Of a stretch of 64,000 bases of DNA, positions 35,385 to 43,441 are shown piece by piece; the stretch's first letter is position 1; every line of letters begins with the position of its first letter. Made by a program: the position numbers and the translations under genes. Source of the DNA: Mongoliitalea lutea (GTDB lineage: Bacteria > Bacteroidota > Bacteroidia > Cytophagales > Cyclobacteriaceae); contig NZ_BMYF01000019.1 in assembly GCF_014652135.1 (NCBI RefSeq), forward strand, positions 1 to 64,000, in the 5' to 3' direction. The notes below the pieces were generated by a model. It was not told the origin of the DNA. It searched no databases and saw nothing but the letters and a program-made list of their open reading frames with translations.

Positions 35385-36536
35385 CTAACTCAAAACTCTT
35401 GCTCCATTGGCAGTCTTGACAGGGTAAATCTCTGGTTCAATACCAAAAGTAGCCATATAAAATTCCCGAAGTTTGGAAAGCGTATCTTCCATATACTCTT
35501 GGGCAATGAGGTTGATGGTACAACCGCCGAAACCTCCCCCCATCATTCGACTTCCCCAAATGGCTTCCAGTCGACTTGCTTGAGTAACCAAGTGATCCAA
35601 TTCATCACAGCTGACTTGATACAACTTGCTAAGACCCTCATGGGATTGATACATTAATTCCCCTAAAGCCTTTAGTTGTCCAGCCTGCAGGAGTTCAGCT
35701 GCTTTTTCAACACGCAAATTTTCCTCCACCACATAGCGGCAACGCTGGTAGATGACTGAAGGCAATTTCACTGTTTCCAACATCTCAAGGTTGACATCCC
35801 GCAATGAGGTCACTTCAGGGTAGGCTTGCTGGAGGATAGCGACTCCTTGTTCGCATTCCTTCCTGCGCTGATTATATTGTGAATCCCCAAGGCTATGGCT
35901 GACTTTAGTGTTGATCAAGACCAAGCCAGCATTTCCTAAGGATAAAGGCAAGTACTGATAATCCAAACTTCGGCAATCCAATTGGATGGCATGCCCTTCG
36001 CTTCCCATAACCGAGGCAAATTGGTCCATCACTCCACATTTGACTCCAGCGAAGTTATGTTCTGCCTCTCTTGCAATCCGAATGACTTCATCTTGATTGA
36101 GTTTACATGAGAAAAGTTTGGCTAGTGCATAGGTAGTAGAACACTCCAACGCAGCAGAAGAAGATAACCCCGAACCTACGGGAATATTTCCACCAAAAAC
36201 CGCATTGAACCCTTCTAACACTACACCTTTTGCTTGTAATCCAGCCATCACCCCAATGATATAATTTGCCCAGCTCTTTTCAACTGGTTTTAGAGATTCA
36301 TCTAAGGAAATCTGTATGCTATCATTCAAATCAACAGCTATCAATTGGCATGTACGCAATCCATTCTTAGAGACGGCCATTGTAATGCCAAGGTCAATAG
36401 CAGCAGGTAATACAAACCCCTGATTATAATCTGTATGATCTCCGATAAGATTGACTCTTCCAGGAGCATGGGCAATTACTTGGGGGCTTCCAAACTGTTG
36501 TTGGAATAGTTGGGTAATGTGGGATTGCAGGTTCAT
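35385..36536 (-). CDS. galK: Galactokinase
   Basis: A 383-residue GHMP kinase phosphorylating alpha-D-galactose (Leloir pathway). Signatures: APGRVNLIGDHTDYNQGFVL, the ATP loop IPVGSGLSSSAALE, CGVMDQFASVMG with the catalytic Asp, and MMGGGFGGCTINLI. ATG 36536 (MNLQSH) is preferred to the upstream 36551 codon. No other gal genes adjoin. It lies downstream of the AAA+ remnant on the same strand; its promoter must be in the 56 bp before it or within the remnant. Confidence 0.96.
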   Translation of the reverse strand: MNLQSHITQLFQQQFGSPQVIAHAPGRVNLIGDHTDYNQGFVLPAAIDLGITMAVSKNGLRTCQLIAVDLNDSIQISLDESLKPVEKSWANYIIGVMAGLQAKGVVLEGFNAVFGGNIPVGSGLSSSAALECSTTYALAKLFSCKLNQDEVIRIAREAEHNFAGVKCGVMDQFASVMGSEGHAIQLDCRSLDYQYLPLSLGNAGLVLINTKVSHSLGDSQYNQRRKECEQGVAILQQAYPEVTSLRDVNLEMLETVKLPSVIYQRCRYVVEENLRVEKAAELLQAGQLKALGELMYQSHEGLSKLYQVSCDELDHLVTQASRLEAIWGSRMMGGGFGGCTINLIAQEYMEDTLSKLREFYMATFGIEPEIYPVKTANGARVLS

Positions 36537-36591
36537 ATAGGTTTTTAGCAAATATGTGAGATTTTTTTTAATTGAAAAGTATGCTTACTAT

Positions 36592-36879
36592 TTACAGCCG
36601 CAATGACTGAATCCAACGCATCAACAAGGTATCATGTAATTGGTATTGTACTGTTCCAAATAAATCTATGAATAAGGTAAAAGCTTGTTTCTTTTTTTCG
36701 AGGTGGTAAAAAAAATGCCGAACCAGAATCGTCTTCCCCATCCTTCTGTGGGCATAAAAGACCATATTCGGCTCATTTAAAAACTACTCTTCCATCCATA
36801 AATACTCTTCTTTTCGGTCACAAAAGTAGTTGGGACTATGATAACCGATTAATAAAAAAGGATTTTTGGGAGCTCTCAT
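36592..36879 (-). pseudogene. Truncated AAA+ ATPase (PF01637-like) with in-frame stop
   Basis: Reading the minus strand from ATG 36879 gives MRAPKNPFLLIGYHSPNYFCDRK, the typical N-terminus of this ATPase family. After 31 codons a TAG (36786-36784) interrupts the helix; the same frame continues with EPNMVFYAHRRMGKTILVRH, a perfect Walker A context, then LFIDLFGTVQYQLHD, and stops at 36592. The spacing across the TAG fits the family without insertion or loss, so it looks like a nonsense mutation. Everything after about residue 95 (Walker B, sensor, C-terminal domain) is missing. A deletion probably removed the rest before galK. Confidence 0.65.
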
Positions 36880-36910
36880 ACAGTCTAATTAATTATAACA
36901 CACACATGTC

Positions 36911-36967
36911 ATGTATTTTACGTCACGTAAATTACATGACGTTTATTGCGTGACGTAAAGTGCGTAA
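36911..36967. promoter_or_regulatory. ACGTCA-rich palindromic block
   Basis: TTTACGTCACG (36917-36927) and CGTGACGTAAA (36949-36959) are a perfect 11-bp inverted repeat 21 bp apart. The left half is part of a 13-bp palindrome TTACGTCACGTAA (36918-36930), and CATGACGT (36935-36942) lies between. No U-tract follows on either strand, so a protein-binding site is likelier than a terminator. It sits upstream of the ATPase remnant and 18 bp downstream of the hydroxylase gene. Confidence 0.5.
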
Positions 36968-36984
36968 AATAATTTCGAATCTAC

Positions 36985-37815
36985 TTAAGAACTCACCTTA
37001 TTTTTTTCCACAAGTTGTTCTGCAACAGTGTGTTTTTCAAACCGCTTGGAAAAACTTTGGTCCTCTGTCTTCATCCAAACATCCCAAAAGGTAAAGTATA
37101 AGCCATAATTACACTTATAGCGTAAGTGATGCAAATCGTGATGGGTTGCTCCCACTATCCACTTAGCCCAAGGAGATTGCAATGTCTTGGAGCCATACAC
37201 TTCCACGCCCGCATGATTGATAACGGCAGTGATAGACATGGTCAGCAAGAGCGCAAGCAACACGAAAAAATGCATGGGCAATACCAACACCAAAAGCGGT
37301 AGGAAAATTGCCTGTAACAAAGCTTCATAGGGATGAAATGAAAAAGAAGTAAAGGAACTCGTGTACAAACTATTGTGGTGAATATGATGAAAATACTTCA
37401 ATACCCCCGGTTGATGCATCCATCGATGCAACCAATAATAATAAGTCTCATGGAAAAATAATGCAAGGGCAAAACTGACAGGCATCCAAAGGATATCCCA
37501 TACTCCCAATTGGGTGTACAACAAAGTCCAATCCCGCTGCCAACAAATAAGCATGACGGTACCTGAAACCGCAAAGATGATTGCTCCCAAAAAAGAATAC
37601 CAGATTTCCGTCTTGACCTGAGGCAGCTTGATTTGCTGATGGAGTCTCCTATGGGGCATTTTATCCCCATATTTTTTATAGACCAATTCATGATAGCCCC
37701 AAGCCAACAAAAGGTATCGTAAAAAAACTCCTAAAAAGAGAATCCCAGCAATCAACATAAAATTGGAAGGCTCTGTATAATCAACTCCTAGAAGCCAGTC
37801 TAAATTAAAATCCAT
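36985..37815 (-). CDS. Sterol desaturase / fatty acid hydroxylase family protein
   Basis: A 276-residue membrane di-iron enzyme; ATG 37815 is used since the longer frame begins at TTG. Four to five membrane helices. The histidine boxes are HETYYYWLHRWMH, FHHIHHNS and HHDLHHLRY, which coordinate the di-iron centre. Such enzymes hydroxylate or desaturate lipids, sterols or carotenoids. Substrate unknown. The downstream ACGTCA block begins 18 bp past its stop. Confidence 0.92.
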   Translation of the reverse strand: MDFNLDWLLGVDYTEPSNFMLIAGILFLGVFLRYLLLAWGYHELVYKKYGDKMPHRRLHQQIKLPQVKTEIWYSFLGAIIFAVSGTVMLICWQRDWTLLYTQLGVWDILWMPVSFALALFFHETYYYWLHRWMHQPGVLKYFHHIHHNSLYTSSFTSFSFHPYEALLQAIFLPLLVLVLPMHFFVLLALLLTMSITAVINHAGVEVYGSKTLQSPWAKWIVGATHHDLHHLRYKCNYGLYFTFWDVWMKTEDQSFSKRFEKHTVAEQLVEKNKVSS

Positions 37816-37959
37816 AGTCAAGTATCAATTACACAAAAATAATCACTACTGCCTGTAAAACTATTTTTGACAAGCATAAGTAAAGCACTCTAAAGTCTGT
37901 AACCCTAAAAACCCATCATTCGTTTTACAAACTATCTAAACCCCTAACTAACTACACAT

Positions 37960-38946
37960 ATGAAGTTTTCGTTCTTTTTAGGCGCTTTTCTAGTGATTAG
38001 TCATCTTACTTTTTCGCAACAGGTAACCCTACACTTCCAATTGGATGGCAGATTGAAAAACAATGAGTTTTATCTGATAAATTTAGGAGGTAAGAATTTT
38101 CAAGCAACTGATCTGACTACTAAAACTATTGAATCGGAAATCAATGAAATAGCGCAAATATCTATTCTTAAGCTTAACAATAAAGGCAAAATTTTAGGAG
38201 AAAAAGGCTTTTGGTTAGTTCCTGGTAGCTACACTATTACAGGAACATCTGAACCATTTACCCTTACAATTGATCCAATAACCGAATACCAACAGCTACA
38301 AGACCAGCTAACCAATGCTACAAGTATAGCATCAAAAATCCAGCTTATCGAAGCAAACTTAGACAATATAGTAGCACTCGCAAACCTGAATGTGCTGAGT
38401 GAACAGCTTGAAAAAGAAACGATTGAGACTTTGTTAGAAAAAATACCTACTTCCATGCATCTCAGCCAATCCTATCTTCAACTAGAAAGTGACCTTCTCA
38501 AAAGAGATTATTCGATCGCTTCCAAAGGGACATTATTCACAAATTTCGAACTGGAAAGTAAGACGGGTGAAATCATTACTTTGGAAAATCTTAAAGGAAA
38601 ACCAACCCTAGTTGAATTCACTTTTACTGGCTGCGCAGGATGTGTCAAGGTTTTACCAGAGTTAAAAGAGATTTATGACCAATACCACAATCAGCTAAAC
38701 TTGGTCAGTATCTACAGTGATAAAAGAAAATCAGATTTTGAAAACAATAATCCTGTTTACAAAAAGGAATTAGTCACCTGGACCTCCTTATGGGACCCCA
38801 CAAATTTTGTTTCCGACGTAAATAAAGTGACTATTTATCCTACATTTATTATTCTTGATTCAGATGGAGTGGTCATCGACCGATTTACTGGAGGATTATC
38901 GGGAAAAGTAAAAAGAAAAATAACTCAACTAAACCTGACTCCTTAA
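37960..38946 (+). CDS. TlpA-like thioredoxin-domain protein, exported
   Basis: A 328-residue protein with signal peptide ending TFSQ (19). The N-terminal ~190 residues are beta-rich and helical with no recognised domain, like the DUF4369-type N-terminal half of many Bacteroidota thioredoxin-like proteins. The C-terminal thioredoxin-fold (~195-328) has the redox motif CAGC in FTFTGCAGCVKVLPEL and the cis-Pro region TIYPTFIILD. Periplasmic disulfide exchange is the expected role. Stand-alone gene. Confidence 0.85.
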   Translation: MKFSFFLGAFLVISHLTFSQQVTLHFQLDGRLKNNEFYLINLGGKNFQATDLTTKTIESEINEIAQISILKLNNKGKILGEKGFWLVPGSYTITGTSEPFTLTIDPITEYQQLQDQLTNATSIASKIQLIEANLDNIVALANLNVLSEQLEKETIETLLEKIPTSMHLSQSYLQLESDLLKRDYSIASKGTLFTNFELESKTGEIITLENLKGKPTLVEFTFTGCAGCVKVLPELKEIYDQYHNQLNLVSIYSDKRKSDFENNNPVYKKELVTWTSLWDPTNFVSDVNKVTIYPTFIILDSDGVVIDRFTGGLSGKVKRKITQLNLTP

Positions 38947-39009
38947 GTTAGAATACCAATGGCTAAAACTGAAAATTAGATTAAGTACACGGAATGTGTT
39001 TTCAACCAA

Positions 39010-39432
39010 TCAATTCCCAAATGCCGTCAGCACCAACTCCCTCGATCCACCCATATCTCTGAATTCACACAAATAAATTCCTTGCCAAGTTCCGAGGTTT
39101 AGCTTACCATTGGTAATTGGAATTTGCAGACTGTTGCCTAGCAAACTGCTCTTTAGATGAGCCGGCATATCGTCTGCACCTTCATAGGTATGGATAAATT
39201 TGTGATAATTTTCAGGTACCAAATCATTAATAAATGATTCGAAATCCTTTCTCACGGTAGGATCTGCATTCTCATTGATGGTCAGGCCAGCGGAAGTATG
39301 TTTGATGAAAACCTGCAGGATCCCTGCCTGAATCTGCCGAATTTCCGGAAATTGCTGCTCAATCAAAGCAGTGATCAAATGGTAACCTCTAGCAAAAGGC
39401 TTGAGCTGGATTTCTTTTTGGAAGAGTTTCAT
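39010..39432 (-). CDS. YjbQ family protein (UPF0047)
   Basis: A 140-residue protein with signature RGYHLITALIEQQFP, GILQVFIKHTSAGLTINENAD and LGTWQGIYLCEFRD, close to full length. Members have been reported to have thiamine phosphate synthase side activity; the true role is unsettled. It is far from the thi operon here, and no riboswitch precedes it. Confidence 0.92.
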   Translation of the reverse strand: MKLFQKEIQLKPFARGYHLITALIEQQFPEIRQIQAGILQVFIKHTSAGLTINENADPTVRKDFESFINDLVPENYHKFIHTYEGADDMPAHLKSSLLGNSLQIPITNGKLNLGTWQGIYLCEFRDMGGSRELVLTAFGN

Positions 39433-39584
39433 TATCGTAAAAAGGTCAGTTTACACATATATCCACTCAGCAAATAGAGAAAGAAAGAACCCTCCAACCA
39501 AGGAAATTCTTTATTTTTACAAAAAATGGGCTGTAGAGTACCTTTTCTCGAAAGTTAAGCCCTATTGAAAAAAATACACTTGAT

Positions 39585-40046
39585 ATGTCCAATAACGATA
39601 TCCTTCGAAGCTTACGCTACACCTTTGATTTTTCAGATGACCAAATGATGCAACTTTTCAAACTTGGCGGTTTGGAAGCAAGCAGGACAGAAGTAAGTGA
39701 TTGGCTAAAAAAGGAAGATGACCCTGATTTTAAAGCCATTTACGATATCGATTTAGCTGCTTTTCTGAATGGATTTATCATCAAAAAGCGGGGCAAGAAA
39801 GATGGAGAAGAACCTAAACCTGAAAAATCCCTGAGCAACAATGCCATTCTTCGGAAATTAAAAATTGCGCTAAACATGAAGGACGAGGATATCTTGGACG
39901 CTTTGGCTTCAGTGGATTTTAAGTTTGGGAAGCACGAACTCAGTGCTCTATTCCGTAAACCTACTCAAGATCAGTATAGACCGTGTAAAGATCAGGTGCT
40001 TAGGAATTTTTTAAAAGGCTTGCAAGTGAAATACCGTCCAAATTAA
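39585..40046 (+). CDS. DUF1456 family protein (YehS-like)
   Basis: A 153-residue protein with two copies of the DUF1456 repeat: NNDILRSLRYTFDFSDDQMM with LFKLGG (residues 3-30) and NNAILRKLKIALNMKDEDIL with FRKPTQDQY (residues 84-132). The family has no known biochemistry. A second, degraded copy of its C-terminal end lies 1.3 kb downstream (41302-41436). Confidence 0.93.
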   Translation: MSNNDILRSLRYTFDFSDDQMMQLFKLGGLEASRTEVSDWLKKEDDPDFKAIYDIDLAAFLNGFIIKKRGKKDGEEPKPEKSLSNNAILRKLKIALNMKDEDILDALASVDFKFGKHELSALFRKPTQDQYRPCKDQVLRNFLKGLQVKYRPN

Positions 40047-40064
40047 ATGTTTTGTTGTTTTGGC

Positions 40065-41234
40065 CTAATCATCAAATTTTAATTCAAGCTTGTACACCAT
40101 AAAATAATCCCTTTCAATATCCATATCCACCTTCCCCATGGCCCATAGTTGTCCGTCTCTTTGGACGATGTTTCTTGGGTCTACATTGGAAGGCACAAAA
40201 TCATTTATCAAACTACCATTAGTGTCAAAAATCGCAACTCTATGAGGATATTTTTTCAGCATATGTTGACGAAATTCTTGCCATTCTTCTGGAGATTTGT
40301 TCTCCTTTGAAGTCGCTAAGTCTTGCGGATCATAGCCTGGAAAATAACCTAAAATGAAGTAGCCATTTATCTGGGTAATTGTTTCGATTCTGCCGTATGA
40401 AAAGAAATTCAAGAAAGAATCTGGATTGTAGACATCCTCACCCTTATAAAAATTGTAATCGGGAATGTCCAGCGGGATTTCTTTGATTAGCCTGAACGGT
40501 CGTGTTTTCTCGTACACATAAATCTTAGGTTCTGCACCATAAACCACCAGTAATTCATCTTCCGTAAGCTCAAAAATAGGAGCCCAGGCATCTCGGTAGA
40601 AATACTTCCCGTTACGATAAAGGCTTGATTCCGGGATTTGCATCATTTCCTCCCTCTTACCAGTGATTTTATCTAGTAAAATCATGGCATTTACTTCTTC
40701 ATATAGTCGGCGGTAACTATAATCAATGTTTCTTGAACCCTGATCAAAGTAGAGATATTCCTCCTCCAGAATTCCTAAACTGAAGCCCATGGATTTTTTT
40801 GCGAAATTATAAGGCTGTATATCTAGGATTTTTGTACGGGAAAGGAGTTGTCCCGAAAAATCATATGTCAATAGTCCATTGATTCCATAGGCCAAGAACG
40901 CATTCTCACCGACGATTTTTAAAGGGGCAAATAAAACACCATAAGTATCTGGCAAATTTCCAAATTTGGAATACGAGTGTATGATATTTCCTTCGAAATC
41001 TGTCACGTAAATATCTTCAGAATAATTTCCCGGCTCGGTGAATAAAATAGTTCTTGAGTTTGGATCGATGTCTTGAACGATCGGGCTACCCAAAAATGCA
41101 ATCTGAATACTATCGATTTTTTCTAATCTAACTAGCGGAATAGCCACTTGATTAGATGAATCAGCCTCTTTTTTTGACTGGCTACAAGAAATTAAGAGCA
41201 CTTGAAATACAAGTAATCGAACAAGATGTTTCAT
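40065..41234 (-). CDS. DUF4221-like lipoprotein, beta-propeller type
   Basis: A 389-residue lipoprotein from ATG 41234, signal LVRLLVFQVLLISC with lipobox Cys about 17. The mature region is rich in repeated beta strands with aromatic/Asp motifs (LFTEPGNYSEDIYVTDFEG, FLAYGINGLLTYDFSG), resembling the 6-bladed propeller DUF4221 lipoproteins found in tandem in Bacteroidota. No function is known. It lies between the DUF1456 gene and its degraded duplicate, on the opposite strand. Confidence 0.75.
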   Translation of the reverse strand: MKHLVRLLVFQVLLISCSQSKKEADSSNQVAIPLVRLEKIDSIQIAFLGSPIVQDIDPNSRTILFTEPGNYSEDIYVTDFEGNIIHSYSKFGNLPDTYGVLFAPLKIVGENAFLAYGINGLLTYDFSGQLLSRTKILDIQPYNFAKKSMGFSLGILEEEYLYFDQGSRNIDYSYRRLYEEVNAMILLDKITGKREEMMQIPESSLYRNGKYFYRDAWAPIFELTEDELLVVYGAEPKIYVYEKTRPFRLIKEIPLDIPDYNFYKGEDVYNPDSFLNFFSYGRIETITQINGYFILGYFPGYDPQDLATSKENKSPEEWQEFRQHMLKKYPHRVAIFDTNGSLINDFVPSNVDPRNIVQRDGQLWAMGKVDMDIERDYFMVYKLELKFDD

Positions 41235-41301
41235 GGAGCCAAAATTTTGTCTTTTAAATATACTCATTGCTTAGTTACAAAACAACTACTCCTTCAGTCA
41301 T

Positions 41302-41436
41302 CGAAAAAAGGAAAATGGTCCCGTTTTTAAGTTCAGAAAGCAAGAAATGAATACCCTATTCCGTAAACCAAGGCAAACACACTAGATACTTTGTAAAGAT
41401 CAGATGTTGAAAAACTTTTTGAAAGGGCGCACGTAA
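41302..41436 (+). pseudogene. Degraded 3' fragment of a second DUF1456 gene
   Basis: The plus-strand frame reads VFKFRKQEMNTLFRKP, then TAG, then CKDQMLKNFLKGRT and TAA. This aligns residue by residue with the intact upstream gene (FKFGKHELSALFRKP, CKDQVLRNFLKGL). At DNA level CTATTCCGTAAACC and TGTAAAGATCAG are shared. It carries an in-frame TAG in place of the Tyr codon and lacks all upstream sequence, so it is a relic of duplication. Confidence 0.8.
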
Positions 41437-41492
41437 TATATCACCTAATTAAAATAACATTTTTATCTTAACTTTATATCAGTTGATCAAAC

Positions 41493-41500
41493 TTACCTTT
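41493..41500 (+). promoter_or_regulatory. Candidate -7 element for 56-residue gene
   Basis: TACCTTTG (perfect TAnnTTTG) ends 8 nt before the ATG at 41509; a transcript starting here would be nearly leaderless. TTAACTTT is a possible partner about 20 bp upstream. Confidence 0.5.
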
Positions 41501-41508
41501 GTAATTTC

Positions 41509-41679
41509 ATGAAAAAATCGCAGATCATTCTCCTTGCCTTATTTTTGATAATCGCTGGGTTCCTTACCCCTATAATCATACCACACGAAACTGACTTACT
41601 AGGGTTTTTAAGTGGAGCAGGATTTGGTGGAGGTGTTGGCTTACTCATAACACAGTTACTTAAAAAAAAGGAATCATAA
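41509..41679 (+). CDS. Small membrane protein, 56 residues
   Basis: An ORF of 56 codons. The protein starts MKKSQIILLALFLIIAGF, has a short loop TPIIIPHETDLL and a glycine-rich second hydrophobic segment LSGAGFGGGVGLLITQLL, and ends KKKES, giving a two-helix topology. No family recognised. Supported by a good promoter just upstream and a strong terminator directly after the stop. Confidence 0.65.
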   Translation: MKKSQIILLALFLIIAGFLTPIIIPHETDLLGFLSGAGFGGGVGLLITQLLKKKES

Positions 41680-41710
41680 AAAAAGCGAGGTTAATCAACC
41701 TCGCTTTTTA
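41680..41710. terminator. Bidirectional terminator overlapping the RNase gene stop
   Basis: AAAAAGCGAGGTT (41680-41692) pairs with AACCTCGCTTTTT (41697-41709), loop AATC. It starts one base after the small membrane gene and covers the last codons and stop of the ribonuclease gene on the other strand. Confidence 0.9.
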
Positions 41711-43262
41711 CTTGTAGTTCTATTTCTTCTCCTGATTCGTCCAGGAATTTGTACTCCGTCACCGGAAGTGAGGAATCTTTAATCAGTTTAACCCACTTAA
41801 AGTATTTGAAAAACCACTTCACGCGTTTGGAAATCATACCGTTAGTAAAATACGCATACAGGTATGGATGAAGTCCAATGTGGATGTTTGATACATTTTG
41901 GATAGTAGCGATGTGTTCCAAGTCTTTTTCTAGCTGATCTGCAACTAGGATAGATGCTTGGATTTTGCCTGTTCCGTTACATGAAGGACAGACTTCTTTA
42001 GTGACAATATTGACTTCAGGTCTCACGCGCTGCCTCGTAATTTGCATTAAACCGAATTTGGTTAACGGCAGGACGGTATGTTTGGACCTGTCATCGCGCA
42101 TTTCTTCTCTCATAGCATCGTAAATGGCTTTTTTATTATCAGCCTTTTTCATGTCTATGAAATCCACCACGATGATACCTCCCATATCCCGGAGGCGCAA
42201 CTGTCTGGCAATTTCTTTGGCAGCAACCAAGTTAGTTTTTAATGCTGTAGTTTCTTGGTCGCTTTCTTGATTGGATTTGTTACCACTGTTGACATCGATC
42301 ACATGCAATGCTTCTGTGTGTTCGATGATCACATAACCTCCCTGAGGAAGGCTGATGGTCTGTCCAAACAAGCTTTTGATTTGCTTTTCTATTCCAAAAT
42401 TTTCAAAGAGCTTCGCTTTTCCGTTGTAAAGCTTAACAATTTTTTCTTTTTCAGGGGCTATACTCCTGATGTAAGATCTGATTTGATCATAGATCAATTC
42501 GTCTTCGACGGTGATTGCATCGAATGATTCGTTGAGCAGGTCTCGAATAATCGAGGAAGCCATGCTCATTTCTCCTATGATCTTGTCGCAACTTTTCGCT
42601 TTGTGAAGCTTTTTGATACCATCTTCCCAAGTTGTCACAAGATTTCTTAGATCTTTGTCTAACTCAGTCACGGATTGGCCTTCAGCTACTGTACGAATAA
42701 TTACGCCAAAATTGGCTGGCTTGATCGAGGTGATCAAGCGAACAAGTCGCTTGCGCTCCTCTGCACTTCTGATCTTTTTGGAAACACTTACAGAGTCCGA
42801 AAAGGGTACAAGTACAATGTACCGCCCTGCCAAGGAGAGCTCACAGGAAAGTCGTGGACCTTTGGTGGAGATGGGTTCTTTTACCACCTGCACCAGTATC
42901 TGATGATTTTTAGAAAGGACGTTGGAAATTTTTCCAAGCTTTTCGATATCAGGCTCTAGCTCAAAGTTTTTGAAATTGAAATTAGCATACCCATTGTTTT
43001 TGATCAATTTAGTGAACTTATTCAAACTATTGATCTGCGGTCCTAGGTCTTGGTAATGCAAAAATGCATCCTTTTCATACCCCACGTCGATGAAGGCAGC
43101 ATTTAGCCCATTGACGATTTTGCGGACTGTACCTAGGTAGATATCTCCAACTTTAAACTGGTTTTCTCCACCCTCAGAGTGGAGTTCAACCAAGTTTTTG
43201 TCTTTTAAAAGAGCGATCCGACTTCCGTTTTGAGCAGAATCAATTACTAATTCTGTGCTCAA
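41691..43262 (-). CDS. rng: Ribonuclease E/G family endoribonuclease
   Basis: A 523-residue single-strand endoribonuclease for rRNA maturation and mRNA decay. It starts at TTG 43262 (MSTELVIDSAQNG), the family N-terminus, with no ATG close by. S1 domain: VGDIYLGTVRKIVNGLNAAF with DVGYEKDAFLHY. Catalytic Asp pair in HVIDVNSGNKSN and GGIIVVDFIDMKK; zinc-link Cys pair in CPSCNGTGKIQ. No long C-terminal degradosome scaffold, so G-like. Last of the HU-TPR-basic peptide-rng run. Confidence 0.95.
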   Translation of the reverse strand: MSTELVIDSAQNGSRIALLKDKNLVELHSEGGENQFKVGDIYLGTVRKIVNGLNAAFIDVGYEKDAFLHYQDLGPQINSLNKFTKLIKNNGYANFNFKNFELEPDIEKLGKISNVLSKNHQILVQVVKEPISTKGPRLSCELSLAGRYIVLVPFSDSVSVSKKIRSAEERKRLVRLITSIKPANFGVIIRTVAEGQSVTELDKDLRNLVTTWEDGIKKLHKAKSCDKIIGEMSMASSIIRDLLNESFDAITVEDELIYDQIRSYIRSIAPEKEKIVKLYNGKAKLFENFGIEKQIKSLFGQTISLPQGGYVIIEHTEALHVIDVNSGNKSNQESDQETTALKTNLVAAKEIARQLRLRDMGGIIVVDFIDMKKADNKKAIYDAMREEMRDDRSKHTVLPLTKFGLMQITRQRVRPEVNIVTKEVCPSCNGTGKIQASILVADQLEKDLEHIATIQNVSNIHIGLHPYLYAYFTNGMISKRVKWFFKYFKWVKLIKDSSLPVTEYKFLDESGEEIELQVKSEVD

Positions 43263-43320
43263 ATTGGTCTTGTTTGTTTATGTGAATACGATTGATTAGA
43301 AATCAAACAAGAAGAAGTGA

Positions 43321-43410
43321 TTACTTCTTCTTATGTCTGTTTTTTCTAAGTCTTTTTTTACGCTTGTGCGTAGCGATTTTATGTCTTTTTCTTTTCTTAC
43401 CGCAAGGCAT
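43321..43410 (-). CDS. 29-residue basic protein, AURKAIP1/COX24-domain type
   Basis: Minus-strand ATG 43410 to TAA 43321 encodes a 29-residue protein beginning MPCGKKRKRHKIATHKRKKR and ending RHKKK, more than half Lys/Arg/His. This wording matches the short COX24_C/AURKAIP1 peptides of Bacteroidota, which resemble mitochondrial mS38 and are thought to be ribosome-associated. It lies between the TPR gene and rng, 31 nt after the former, so translation machinery context fits. The ribosomal role is inferred. Confidence 0.85.
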   Translation of the reverse strand: MPCGKKRKRHKIATHKRKKRLRKNRHKKK

Positions 43411-43441
43411 AGTTTTAAAGATTTAACGTGGAACAATAATT

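Noticed and set aside
36911..36967. Terminator for the hydroxylase gene
   Set aside because: Stem is separated by 21 bp and no T-run follows it on the minus strand, so a transcription terminator is unlikely.
43262..43441. A small RNA in the gap before rng
   Set aside because: The gap is explained by the 29-residue basic gene; no separate promoter or stem with T-run was found.
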